From NCBI GenBank assembly GCA_964451955.1, contig CAYVKG010000002.1:62001-126000 (forward strand): a stretch of DNA of 64,000 bases, read 5' to 3'. Below are positions 1 to 8,147 of this stretch, in pieces. How positions within the stretch are numbered: the stretch's first letter is position 1; every line of letters starts with the position of its first letter. This DNA is from JAPLNB01 sp964451955. GTDB taxonomy: Bacteria; Planctomycetota; Phycisphaerae; Tepidisphaerales; Tepidisphaeraceae. The translations under genes and the position numbers were made by a program. A model generated the notes under the pieces. That model was not told the DNA's origin. It did no database searches and saw only the letters and a program-made list of their open reading frames with translations.

Positions 1-416
1 TGGAGGGCGCTGATTTTGAGTGCGGCGTAGGTGAGGACATCGACGGGATTGCTGACCATGAGGAGGATGGCTGCGGGAGAGAGTTGGAGGAGTTTGGGGA
101 GGGTTTGGCGGCAGATGTTGACGTTGGTGGCGGCGAGGTCCATGCGAGTCTGTCCGGGTTTTTGCTTGGCGCCGGCGGTGAAGACGATGATATCGGAGTT
201 TTGGGTGAGGGCGAGGTCATCGCCGCCGACGACGGTGGCCATGGGCATGAACTGCATGCCGTGGTTGAGGTCGAGGACTTCAGCGTCGACCTTTTGGCGG
301 TTGATGTCATGGAGGGCGATTTGCTTGGCGACACCGCGGATGAGGCAGGCATAGGCGATGGTGGCGCCGACGCTGCCGGCTCCGATGATGGAGATTTTGT
401 TGGTGCGTTCGGGCAC
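1..416 (-). CDS. L-lactate/malate dehydrogenase, N-terminal part (cut by window edge)
   Basis: NAD-dependent 2-hydroxyacid dehydrogenase that interconverts pyruvate and lactate, or oxaloacetate and malate. The visible 138 residues carry the Rossmann dinucleotide motif GAGSVG close to the start, a DLNHG segment, and the VSNPVDVLTY motif that follows the substrate loop. This arrangement is typical of the LDH-like branch. The first start available is a GTG at 416, followed by PERTNKISIIGAG; no ATG lies nearby upstream. The catalytic histidine and C-terminal domain are outside the window, so lactate and malate specificity cannot be separated with certainty. The wording of the N-terminus favours L-lactate dehydrogenase. 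Confidence 0.85.
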   Translation of the reverse strand, partial: MPERTNKISIIGAGSVGATIAYACLIRGVAKQIALHDINRQKVDAEVLDLNHGMQFMPMATVVGGDDLALTQNSDIIVFTAGAKQKPGQTRMDLAATNVNICRQTLPKLLQLSPAAILLMVSNPVDVLTYAALKISAL

Positions 417-485
417 GTGATATTGTAGGCCGGGCGGAAGGGGGACGGGGCGCCGGCGGTGGGGGGGAGTGAGTGACGCGGCGTG

Positions 486-1013
486 TCAGACGGCTTTGAG
501 TTGCCAGTCGATGTTGATTTCCTCGGCGAGTTTGGCGAGGGAATCTCGGAGTTTGCTGATGGACGAGGTTTTGGGGACGGAGAGGATCATCTCCATTTCG
601 AAGAGGGGGGTGCCGGTGATGGGGGCTGGGGCGAGGCGTGTATCGAGGCTTTCGATGTTGACGGTCATTTCGCGGAGGAGGTGTGAGAAGCGGTGGACGA
701 GGCCGGGCTGATCGATGGCGGTGGCGGTGAGTCGGTAGGGGATGGCGGCGGCTGAGGAGGCGGTGGCGGCGGTAGCGGGATGGACATCGACGGAGAGGCC
801 GCTATTCTGGGAGAGTTGCCATGCGTCGGTGCGGAGGCGATCGAGGGCATCGGCGGGGCCTGCGACGAGGACCATGATAGCGAACTGACCTCGGAGGTTG
901 ACCATGCGGCTGTCCTCGATGTTTCCGCCGCGTTGCAGGATATATTCGGAGACTTCATCGACCAGGCCAGGTCGATCGGCGCCGATTGCACTGAGAATGA
1001 TGTGTTGGTTCAT
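486..1013 (-). CDS. Tandem ACT-domain protein, GcvR-like
   Basis: A 175-residue protein made of two ACT domains, at about residues 4-75 and 93-170. The first opens with IGADRPGLVDEVSEYI, the classic ACT glycine turn and helix; the second opens with DQPGLVHRFSHLL. Length and architecture match the glycine cleavage system repressor GcvR and related ACT regulators, which bind small ligands (often amino acids) and act by protein contact rather than through a DNA-binding domain. No glycine cleavage genes are in the window, so the target is unknown. It follows the dehydrogenase start by about 70 bp in reverse order and could be transcribed with it. Confidence 0.75.
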   Translation of the reverse strand: MNQHIILSAIGADRPGLVDEVSEYILQRGGNIEDSRMVNLRGQFAIMVLVAGPADALDRLRTDAWQLSQNSGLSVDVHPATAATASSAAAIPYRLTATAIDQPGLVHRFSHLLREMTVNIESLDTRLAPAPITGTPLFEMEMILSVPKTSSISKLRDSLAKLAEEINIDWQLKAV

Positions 1014-1110
1014 TTATGGTCCTTGCTGAAGATGGGGACATGATAAGCGGAGCGGGGGTGTTCGTCATGGGGGGGTTAGTGGAGGGAGGAGGGGGTAGGA
1101 GTATAGCGGA

Positions 1111-1758
1111 ATGGGCGACAGAGAGGGTCATTCTCGCGTTCCGGTGGTGGTGATGGTGGTGGTGGTGGGAGTGTTCATATGGTCGGGGATTGGTCCTCGG
1201 GACCGGTTCACGTGGTACTTGGAGGTATTTCCGGCGGCCCTGGCGGTGCCGCTGCTGATATTCACATATCGCCGATTTCCGCTGAGTTCGATGGCGTACG
1301 TCCTGATCGGTTTGCACGTGGTGATTCTGCTGGTGGGGGGGCATTACACGTATGCGAGGGTGCCGCTGTTCGACTGGATTCGGGACGTGTTTGGCTTGGC
1401 GAGGAATCACTACGATCGGGTAGGTCATTTTGCGCAGGGATTTGTGCCGGCGATTGTGGCGAGGGAGATCTTGTTGCGGAGGTCGCCGCTGAGGCCTGGG
1501 AGATGGCTGTTTGCGATTGTGGTGTCGATTTGTCTAGCGATCAGTGCGATGTATGAGTTGTTTGAATATGGGGTGGCGGTGGCGACGGGTTCGGCGGCGG
1601 AAGCGTTTTTGGGGTCGCAGGGGGATCCATGGGACACGCAGAACGACATGCTTCAATGCCTGATGGGAGCGGTGACGGCGCTGGTGGTTTTGTCGAGGTG
1701 GCACGATCGGCAGGTGGGTAGGCTGGGGGAATCCGGGGATTTGACGGGGTCGAGGTGA
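1111..1758 (+). CDS. DUF2238 (YjdF-like) integral membrane protein
   Basis: A 215-residue protein with about six hydrophobic segments: roughly 10-26, 34-50, 60-77, 104-120, 131-150 and 180-195. The conserved DUF2238 features are visible: a region with RNHYDRVGHFAQGFVPA, a YELFEYG acidic/aromatic motif in the fifth segment, and QGDPWDTQNDM before the last segment. Members of this family (for example YjdF) are inner-membrane proteins without an established biochemical role. It sits alone on the plus strand between two minus-strand genes. The ATG at 1111 is preceded by GGAGG-rich sequence that can serve as ribosome binding site. Confidence 0.8.
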   Translation: MGDREGHSRVPVVVMVVVVGVFIWSGIGPRDRFTWYLEVFPAALAVPLLIFTYRRFPLSSMAYVLIGLHVVILLVGGHYTYARVPLFDWIRDVFGLARNHYDRVGHFAQGFVPAIVAREILLRRSPLRPGRWLFAIVVSICLAISAMYELFEYGVAVATGSAAEAFLGSQGDPWDTQNDMLQCLMGAVTALVVLSRWHDRQVGRLGESGDLTGSR

Positions 1759-1780
1759 AGGCGGGGGGGGTGAGGGTGGT

Positions 1781-2629
1781 TCATTTAGCGCAGAAGTCGA
1801 CGAGGCGTGCGATTTCGGAGCGGAGGTCTTTGCGGTGGACGACGAAGTCGAGGAAGCCATGTTCCTGGAGGAATTCGCTGCGTTGGAAGCCTTCGGGGAG
1901 TTCGACCTTGATGGTGTTCCAGATGGTACGTGGTCCCGCGAAGCCGATGAGGGCTTTTGGTTCGGCGATGATGAAGTCGCCGAGCATAGCGAAGGAGGCG
2001 GTGACGCCGCCGGTGGTGGGGTCGGCGAGGAGGCTGATGAAGAGTCCGCCTTGCTGGTCGAGGCGTGCGAGGGCGGCGCTGGTTTTGGCCATTTGCATGA
2101 GAGAGAGGGTGGATTCCTGCATGCGAGCGCCGCCGGAGCAGGAGACGATGAGGAGTGGGAGTTTGTCGTCGGCGGCCTTTTCGATTGTGCGGGTGATTTT
2201 CTCGCCGACGACGGAGCCCATGGAGCCCATCATGAAATCGGGGTTCATGACGGCGAGCATCATAGGTCGGCCTTTGATGAAGGCCTTTCCGCAGACGACG
2301 GCGTCGGGGTCGCCGGTTTTGGCTTGTTCGGATTCGAGGCGGTCGGTGTAGGCTTTTCGGTCGACGAAACCGAGGGGGTCTGTGGGGAGGATGTCGTTGA
2401 ACATTTCCTCGAAGGTGCCCGGATCGACGAGTTGTTCGATGCGGAGGCGTGCGCCGATGCGGAAGTGGTATTGGCAATGGGGGCAGACGTGGAGGGATTC
2501 CTCGACGACTTTTCGGAAGAGCATGTCGCCGCACTCGGGGCATCGTAGCCAGAGACCTTCGGGGATGCCCTCGCTTTTTCGTGGGAGGGGATTTTGTTGT
2601 CGGGGTAGTTGGGACATAAGACCCTCCAT
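1781..2629 (-). CDS. accD: Acetyl-CoA carboxylase carboxyltransferase subunit beta
   Basis: Beta half of the carboxyltransferase that moves CO2 from biotin-BCCP to acetyl-CoA in the first committed step of fatty acid synthesis. A four-cysteine zinc ribbon (CPEC then CPHC) lies at about residues 23-46, followed by the crotonase-like carboxyltransferase domain with SGGARMQE and GGVTASFAM, the oxyanion-hole region. At about 282 residues it has the usual length. Two starts compete: ATG at 2629, preceded by AGGAGTGTTCGT, and ATG at 2617, preceded by GGAGGGTCTT. The first leaves only 10 bp to the rpe stop, so translation is probably coupled. The alpha subunit (accA) is not in the window. Confidence 0.95.
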   Translation of the reverse strand: MEGLMSQLPRQQNPLPRKSEGIPEGLWLRCPECGDMLFRKVVEESLHVCPHCQYHFRIGARLRIEQLVDPGTFEEMFNDILPTDPLGFVDRKAYTDRLESEQAKTGDPDAVVCGKAFIKGRPMMLAVMNPDFMMGSMGSVVGEKITRTIEKAADDKLPLLIVSCSGGARMQESTLSLMQMAKTSAALARLDQQGGLFISLLADPTTGGVTASFAMLGDFIIAEPKALIGFAGPRTIWNTIKVELPEGFQRSEFLQEHGFLDFVVHRKDLRSEIARLVDFCAK

Positions 2630-2639
2630 ACGAACACTC

Positions 2640-3311
2640 CTATTGCAGCAAAGCCCGAAGTTGGGCGACGGCCTGTGAGCGGTCCGGCTGGTCGAAGATC
2701 GCGCTGGCGACAACAAACCAGTCGGCGCCGGCTTCGCGGGCGGCCCTTATGGTCTGCGCATTGATTCCGCCGTCAATCTCGAGTCGCTGATCGGAGCGGA
2801 GGCGTTTCTTGACTTCGCGGAGCTTTGGGATGGCTTCGGGGATGAATGATTGTCCTGAGAAGCCGGGAACGACGCTCATGATGAGGACCATATCGACGTG
2901 GTCTAGAGCGGGCCAGAGGGATTCGACGGGTGTTGCGGGGTTGAGGGTGATGCCGACGTGACAGCCGAGTTTGCGGAGTTCCTTGGCGGCGTCGGCGGGA
3001 TTGTGGGTGACTTCGACGTGGAAGCAGATGTTCTGGGCGCCTGCTTTGACCATAGCGGGGGCATAGCGCAGGGGTTCGGTGATCATAAGGTGGGCGTCGA
3101 GGTAGGCTGTGGTTGCTCGTCTCACCGATCTGACTACGGGGGGTCCGAAGCTGAGGTTCGGGACAAAATGGCCGTCCATGATGTCGAGGTGGATGAGGTC
3201 GGCGCCGGCGGAGAGGACGTCGCGCATTTCTGAGCCGAGTTTGGCGAAGTCCGCGGAGAGGATGGAGGCGGCGATTTGTGGGTCGGAGGATGTGAAGGGG
3301 TTGGTGGTCAT
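2640..3311 (-). CDS. rpe: Ribulose-phosphate 3-epimerase
   Basis: Interconverts D-ribulose 5-phosphate and D-xylulose 5-phosphate in the pentose phosphate pathway. The 223-residue TIM barrel is complete: ASILSADF at strand 1, HLDIMDGHFVPN with the metal-binding His/Asp, the VVPGFSGQSF phosphate loop, and EIDGGIN near the C-terminus with the second catalytic Asp. It lies between pgk and accD on the same strand, 147 bp after pgk and 10 bp before accD. The gap to pgk carries a long inverted repeat, described separately. Confidence 0.96.
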   Translation of the reverse strand: MTTNPFTSSDPQIAASILSADFAKLGSEMRDVLSAGADLIHLDIMDGHFVPNLSFGPPVVRSVRRATTAYLDAHLMITEPLRYAPAMVKAGAQNICFHVEVTHNPADAAKELRKLGCHVGITLNPATPVESLWPALDHVDMVLIMSVVPGFSGQSFIPEAIPKLREVKKRLRSDQRLEIDGGINAQTIRAAREAGADWFVVASAIFDQPDRSQAVAQLRALLQ

Positions 3312-3322
3312 GGCGGAAGAAG

Positions 3323-3450
3323 ACCAATGCCTGATGACGGATGTCTGGAGGAGGGCGAATGACTAATGGCGAAGGAGGGGGTCGAGGGTCGTTTCCTGAT
3401 TCGACATAGGCGATGGGTCCTTACAAGACATTGGGTCATCAGGCATTGGT
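3323..3450. repeat. Nested inverted repeat between pgk and rpe
   Basis: A perfect 16-bp arm at 3323-3338 (ACCAATGCCTGATGAC) is repeated in inverse orientation at 3435-3450. Pairing resumes further in, where ATGTCT ending at 3346 matches AGACAT starting at 3426. The roughly 80-bp interior is made of short related words such as GAATGACTAATGGCGAAGG. Transcribed from pgk towards rpe it would fold into one long interrupted stem. It may act as an mRNA processing or stability element, or be a mobile palindromic element; the sequence alone does not decide. Confidence 0.75.
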
Positions 3451-3458
3451 GGTTGGTG

Positions 3459-4643
3459 CTAGTCGAGGATATCGATGGTGGAGAAGTGGCCGTTTTCGAG
3501 GAATTCGAGGGAGGCGCCGCCGCCGGTGGAGACGTGGGAGACCTTATCGGAGAGGCCCAATTGTTCGATGGCAGCGGCGGAGTCGCCGCCGCCGATGACG
3601 GTGATGGCCTTGTTGTTTTGTGTGGCGTTGGCGACGGCTTCGGCGATGGCCTTGGTGCCTGCGGCGAACTGGGGTTTTTCGAAGACGCCCATGGGTCCGT
3701 TCCAGACGACGGTTTTGGCTTTGGCGATTTCGGCCTGGTAGAGGGCGCGGGTTTTTGGTCCGATGTCGAAGCCGGATTGATCGGGGGGTATCTGTCCGCC
3801 GTCGACGATGGTGGTGGCGGTGGAGTCGATGTCATCGGCGACGACGGTGTCGACGGGGAGCTTGAGTTTGCCGCCGGCCTTTGCGAGGAGGGACTTGGCG
3901 AGTTCGACCTGGTCGGGTTCGACGAGGCTCTTGCCCACGGATTTTCCTTGGGCGAGGAAGAAGGTGTAGGCCATGGCGCCGCCGATGAGGAGGGTGTCGC
4001 ATTTGGCGAGGAGGGCTTCGATGACCTGGATTTTGTCGGAGACTTTTGCGCCGCCGAGGATAGCGGTGAAGGGGCGTGTGGGTTTGGAGACGGCCTCTCC
4101 GAGGAACTTGAGTTCTTTTTGGATGAGGAAGCCGATGACACGGGGTTTGCCTTGGAGGGCCTGAGCAGCACCGAAGGTGGAGGCGTGTTCGCGGTGGGCG
4201 GTTCCGAAGGCGTCGTTGACGTAGACATCGCCGAGCTTGGCGAGTTGTTTGGCGAAATTGGGTTCGTTTTTTTCTTCTTCCTTGTGGAAGCGGACGTTTT
4301 CGAGGAGGAGAACGTCGCCGTCCTTGAGGCTGTTGATGGCCTGTTCGGCGGCGGGGCCGATGCAATCGTCGGCGAAGTGGACGGGTTTGGAGAGCAGTTG
4401 GGAGAGTCGATCGGCGCAGGGTTTGAGGGAGTACTTGGGTTCGGGTCCGCCCTTTGGGCGTCCGAGGTGGGACATGAGGACGAGGCGGCCGCCGCGGTCG
4501 ACGATGCTCTTGATGGTGGGCAGAGCCATGACGATACGGCGGTCGTCGGTGATTTTGGCGCCGTCGAGGGGGACGTTGAAATCGACGCGCATGAGGACTC
4601 GTTTGCCTTTAACGTTAACGTCTGCAACGGTTTTTTTTGCCAT
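3459..4643 (-). CDS. pgk: Phosphoglycerate kinase
   Basis: Transfers phosphate between 1,3-bisphosphoglycerate and ADP in glycolysis and gluconeogenesis. The 394-residue protein shows the full signature set: RVDFNVPLD near the N-terminus, MSHLGRPKG (substrate binding), ENVRFHKEEEKN, the hinge ILGGAKVSDKI, and the nucleotide loop GGGDSAAA with TGGGASLEFLE at the C-terminus. The ATG at 4643 is preceded by AGGAGTGCCTCATC; the longer open frame upstream has no family similarity. It is the first gene of a pgk-rpe-accD run on the minus strand. Confidence 0.97.
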   Translation of the reverse strand: MAKKTVADVNVKGKRVLMRVDFNVPLDGAKITDDRRIVMALPTIKSIVDRGGRLVLMSHLGRPKGGPEPKYSLKPCADRLSQLLSKPVHFADDCIGPAAEQAINSLKDGDVLLLENVRFHKEEEKNEPNFAKQLAKLGDVYVNDAFGTAHREHASTFGAAQALQGKPRVIGFLIQKELKFLGEAVSKPTRPFTAILGGAKVSDKIQVIEALLAKCDTLLIGGAMAYTFFLAQGKSVGKSLVEPDQVELAKSLLAKAGGKLKLPVDTVVADDIDSTATTIVDGGQIPPDQSGFDIGPKTRALYQAEIAKAKTVVWNGPMGVFEKPQFAAGTKAIAEAVANATQNNKAITVIGGGDSAAAIEQLGLSDKVSHVSTGGGASLEFLENGHFSTIDILD

Positions 4644-4855
4644 GATGAGGCACTCCTGTAATTGCGTTGGCTGTAAGAACAGGCCGTATTGCTGGGGCGT
4701 CGTTTCGCCAGGAAGCGTCGGGTCCCATACAGATGGCGTCGCCACCGGGAGACGGCCTTGGGAGGATGCTACGGGGAGCGGGCGGCATGTCAAGCGGGCG
4801 TGCGGGGAAGGAGGGCTGATCGCATTTCGCGGGGTGGTTGGTACTCTATGCGGGC

Positions 4856-5662
4856 ATGCATTGGATCATTGGCGACGTCCATGGCATGATTGAGCCTCTG
4901 GAGGCTTTGTTGGAGGGGATTGGGCGTGCGGACTCGGATCCGGAGCTGGTTTTTGTGGGCGATTATGTAAATCGGGGTCCGAATGCGCGTGGGGTGGTGG
5001 ACCTGCTGCTGACGCTGAGGAAGGCGCATTTTGTTCGGGGGAATCACGACGACGTGTTTGGTGAGGTTCTTTTCGGGCATTCCTATTGTCCGAACGCGAC
5101 GCAGGGGGATCGTTTTCTGGCGTTTCAATGGTTTATGCGTCATGGTCTGGCGACGACGCTGAGCAGCTATGGGGTAGCGCCGTCCTCCCTTCAGGATTTG
5201 CTAGCCTGGCCGTCGGTGGAGAGATTGGACGCCTTGTTGTCGTGCGTGCCTGAGGCTCATCGGCGGTTCATTCGTCACCTGGAACCGGTGGTGGAGCATC
5301 GGGAGTTTTTCGTGGCGCACGGTTTATGGCAGCCGGACGAATCGGATATTCAGCCGCCGATGGTGCAGCGGTTAACGGGCAGCGCGGAGAGCCGGGAGAG
5401 CCTTTTGTGGGGGCGGTTTTCGGAGAGGCAGATTTTGTCGCGGAAGGCGTGGCATCGGACGGGTTATTTTGGGCATACGCCGGTGGAATGCTATCTGAAT
5501 CTGCTTCCGAATGGGGAGCTGGTGGCAATCCGTGGTCCGAAGATCGTGCTGATGGACACGGGATGTGCTTTGGGGCCTTTGGGCAGGTTGACGGCGTATT
5601 GCCATGAGGTGCAATCGTTTATTCAGGCGAATCACTTTGGGAAGCTGATTGTGGCAAGGTGA
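4856..5662 (+). CDS. Metallophosphoesterase, serine/threonine phosphatase family
   Basis: A calcineurin-like phosphoesterase of 268 residues. The di-metal site motifs are in order: GDVHG (residues 6-10), GDYVNRGP at about 37-44, and RGNHDD near residue 60; the sequence later gives GHTPVE, which supplies the last histidine. The spacing matches the PrpA/PrpE-like and diadenosine-tetraphosphatase group, so substrates may be phosphoproteins or dinucleotides. I chose ATG 4856, immediately before the HWIIGDVHG strand; a TTG at 4838 is the only longer option. The gene ends just before trmL. Confidence 0.85.
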   Translation: MHWIIGDVHGMIEPLEALLEGIGRADSDPELVFVGDYVNRGPNARGVVDLLLTLRKAHFVRGNHDDVFGEVLFGHSYCPNATQGDRFLAFQWFMRHGLATTLSSYGVAPSSLQDLLAWPSVERLDALLSCVPEAHRRFIRHLEPVVEHREFFVAHGLWQPDESDIQPPMVQRLTGSAESRESLLWGRFSERQILSRKAWHRTGYFGHTPVECYLNLLPNGELVAIRGPKIVLMDTGCALGPLGRLTAYCHEVQSFIQANHFGKLIVAR

Positions 5663-5706
5663 GCGTTGGGTTGGCTTGCGATGGTTTTTGGAATGATGGG
5701 GTGTGG

Positions 5707-6174
5707 ATGACATCGTTGCCGTTGCACAATCTCAGGGTAGTGCTATTTCAGCCGCAGATTGCGCCGAACACGGGCAACATTGGTCGGCTGTGTGTGGCAG
5801 CGAATGCGGAGTTGCACCTTGTTCGGCCGCTTGGATTTGTGTTGTCGGATCGCGAGTTACGGCGGAGCGCGATGGACTACTGGCCGAGGCTGAAGCTGAG
5901 GGTACACGACGACGATGGGGCGTTTTTTGAGTGGGTGGGTTCGGGGCGGTGCTGGTTTTTTTCGACGAAGGCGTCGCGGTCTTTTTGGGAGGCGAGATAT
6001 GAGCGTGGGGATTATCTGGTTTTTGGCAGCGAGAGGCGTGGTCTGCCGGAATCGCTGCTGGCGCGGAACGTCGAGCGGTCATTGCGGATACCACAATGGG
6101 AGGGGGAGCGGTGTCTGAATTTGTCGACGGCGGCTGGGGTTGCGTTATATGAGGCGATCCGGCAGACAGGGTGA
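5707..6174 (+). CDS. trmL: tRNA (cytidine/uridine-34 2'-O)-methyltransferase
   Basis: SPOUT-class methyltransferase that 2'-O-methylates the wobble nucleotide of some leucine tRNAs. At 155 residues it has the length of TrmL (YibK). Family motifs are visible: QPQIAPNTGNIGR at the N-terminus, then FGSERRGLP and RCLNLSTAAGVALYE, which form the trefoil-knot SAM site. An alternative GTG start at 5659 would overlap the previous stop and add a tail the family lacks, so ATG 5707 is preferred. Co-directional with the phosphatase gene, 44 bp downstream. Confidence 0.93.
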   Translation: MTSLPLHNLRVVLFQPQIAPNTGNIGRLCVAANAELHLVRPLGFVLSDRELRRSAMDYWPRLKLRVHDDDGAFFEWVGSGRCWFFSTKASRSFWEARYERGDYLVFGSERRGLPESLLARNVERSLRIPQWEGERCLNLSTAAGVALYEAIRQTG

Positions 6175-6375
6175 CAGGGTGGTCATCAGTGGAGGAGGGT
6201 GAGGATCAGGCGGGTTGTTTCGAGTGTGGAGCTTGGGGTGAGAGTCATTGGATTGTCTGAGAGGCCACGATGAGTTGTGGAGGGCGGGATGTGCAAGGGC
6301 TTGCACGGCGAGGCGGGCGTTTTATTCTCTGTGTTGTCGGGGGAGTGAGGAAAGGACGGGCATCTGCTGATTTCG

Positions 6376-7107
6376 ATGGGCTTGTTTGTGGTGGGTGTGG
6401 TGGCGGGTTTCGTTGACGCGATAGCCGGCGGCGGGGGGCTTTTGACGGTTCCGTCGCTCTTTTTGACGGGGCTGGACCCGCATTTGGCGTTGGGGACGAA
6501 CAAGGGGCAGGGCGTTTTCGGGACTGGGACGAGCCTGCAACGGTTCTGGAGATCGCCTTTGCTCGACCGAAGTCGGGCGGTGAGGTCGTTTATTCCGGCA
6601 TTGGCGGGTGGTATTGGCGGGGTGTTGCTGTTGATGCACGTGAGGCCTGGGGTGCTCCGGCCGCTGGTGTTGGCGATGCTTGCGGGTGTTGCGGTGTTTA
6701 TGATTGCGTACCGTGTGCCGGCGATCCATGAGCGTCGGGAGCGGGGCATGTTGCTGACGGTGGTGGTGGCGTTCGGGTTGGCGTTTTACGACGGTTTTTT
6801 CGGTCCTGGGACGGGCACGTTTCTGATAGTCGCGTATGTGTGCTTCTGGGGTGATGCGTTGGACTCGGCGAGCGCGAACGCGAAGGTGGTGAACTTCGGG
6901 AGCAATCTTGGGTCGATGGTGACGTTCTGGTGGCTGGGGCGGATTGTGTGGGGGTATGCGTTACCGATGGCGTTGGGGCAGGTGGTGGGGGGTTACCTGG
7001 GCGCGCACACGACGATCCGAGCTGGGCGTCATGTGGTGCGTCCGGCGGTGGTGGTGGTGTCGATTGTGCTGATCGGCAAGCTGGTATGGGATTTGTTGAG
7101 GAAATGA
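6376..7107 (+). CDS. TSUP (TauE/SafE, YfcA-like) membrane transporter
   Basis: A 243-residue membrane protein with about seven hydrophobic helices. The start (GVVAGFVDAIAGGGGLLTVP) and the mid-protein repeat (FYDGFFGPGTGTFL) are the two glycine-rich half-repeats of the TSUP family; the wording is closest to YfcA. Family members export or import sulfite, sulfonates or other organosulfur anions, but the substrate here is unknown. The family usually has a short extra N-terminus, so translation could begin at a non-ATG codon just upstream. The 200 bp before the gene contain nothing recognisable. Confidence 0.85.
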   Translation: MGLFVVGVVAGFVDAIAGGGGLLTVPSLFLTGLDPHLALGTNKGQGVFGTGTSLQRFWRSPLLDRSRAVRSFIPALAGGIGGVLLLMHVRPGVLRPLVLAMLAGVAVFMIAYRVPAIHERRERGMLLTVVVAFGLAFYDGFFGPGTGTFLIVAYVCFWGDALDSASANAKVVNFGSNLGSMVTFWWLGRIVWGYALPMALGQVVGGYLGAHTTIRAGRHVVRPAVVVVSIVLIGKLVWDLLRK

Positions 7108-7121
7108 TGTGGGTTGGGGGG

Positions 7122-8147
7122 TTACTTGATGTGGTCGCTGAACCAGACGGATTCGGGTTTGGGCTGTTCAACGGTGCGTTGTGGGAGGCCGTTTCGGCCG
7201 AGCATGCGTTGTCCGGCGAGGATGCACTGGATCATTTCCTCCGGGCGGTCTTCGAGGGCACAGACAACGCTGAACAACTGGTTGGCGAGTCCGCGAGACT
7301 GCATGGACCCGGACTCGCAGGCCTTTTTTAGGAGTGTGCGTGGTTCCTGGGGATCCTGATGGATGCCGGCGCCGGCGAGCAGGGCGAGCCAGACGGGTGC
7401 GTCGCAGGCGTCTGGGCTGCGGTGTTCGACGGTGGAGAAGAGGCGTTGAGCGGTTTGGAGGTCTTGCTTGGCGACTGCGGCGACGGCGGCGTCGTAGAGA
7501 GTCTGGTCATCCGCGGAGGCGAGGCTGCGTGCGAGGGCTTGTTGACCGGAGGCGCTGACGACGGTATTGGCGCACTGAGCCAAATCCTGGGCAACCAAGG
7601 TGTTTTTGCCGTAGTAGGTGTGGAGGATTGCGGTCCACAAGGTTGCGCAGGGCTGCATAGGTGGGGACTCGGCGAGGGTTCGGAGAGACTGTTCGGCATG
7701 GGCGTGGTCTCCCTTGAGGATTTGTGCGAGGATGAGCCACTGGCGTGAGGCTGGAAGGAGGGGGCTATCGGGGGGTGCGGTGTCGAGGACTTGCTGGAAG
7801 TTGGCGATGGCGTCGGCGGGGCGTCTGCGGGTGATTTCGGCGATGCCGACGGCGACCCGTTCCCAGCCCGGAGGGGCGTCTTTGGGCCGTCGGACGAGTT
7901 CGGCCTGTCGAATTGCCAGATCGGGTTGCAGGTCGAGCGCATAGGCCAAGGCGAGCATGGCGATTGGCTCGGGTCCGTCGGGGGTAGAGGCGACGGTCTG
8001 GGAGAGGAAGGGGATTGCCGATTTGGGGCTGCCGGAGGCCAGAAGCTGAGCGCCGCGTGAGAAGGTCATGTCGGAGGCGGCTGGCTGTTGGCAACCGCCG
8101 GTCATGAGGGTCAGACCGAGCACGAGTTTGATGAATAGTTGATTCAT
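7122..8147 (-). CDS. TPR-containing lipoprotein, last gene of the secretin operon
   Basis: A 341-residue protein with a lipoprotein signal: hydrophobic stretch followed by LMTGGC, the cysteine being the lipidation site at about residue 19. The rest is helical and reads as degenerate tetratricopeptide repeats, for example SPKSAIPFLSQTV and PADAIANFQQVLD. Its start overlaps the secretin stop by 4 bp (8144-8147), so translation is probably coupled. Secretins commonly need a small TPR lipoprotein pilotin (PilF/PilW type) for outer-membrane insertion. By position this is a candidate pilotin, although it is longer than known ones. Function is inferred from context only. Confidence 0.7.
   Translation of the reverse strand: MNQLFIKLVLGLTLMTGGCQQPAASDMTFSRGAQLLASGSPKSAIPFLSQTVASTPDGPEPIAMLALAYALDLQPDLAIRQAELVRRPKDAPPGWERVAVGIAEITRRRPADAIANFQQVLDTAPPDSPLLPASRQWLILAQILKGDHAHAEQSLRTLAESPPMQPCATLWTAILHTYYGKNTLVAQDLAQCANTVVSASGQQALARSLASADDQTLYDAAVAAVAKQDLQTAQRLFSTVEHRSPDACDAPVWLALLAGAGIHQDPQEPRTLLKKACESGSMQSRGLANQLFSVVCALEDRPEEMIQCILAGQRMLGRNGLPQRTVEQPKPESVWFSDHIK

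Noticed and set aside
3366..4661. 431-codon plus-strand frame opposite pgk
   Set aside because: Antisense shadow of a highly conserved gene; rich in Gly/Glu/Asp repeats typical of reversed GC-rich codons.
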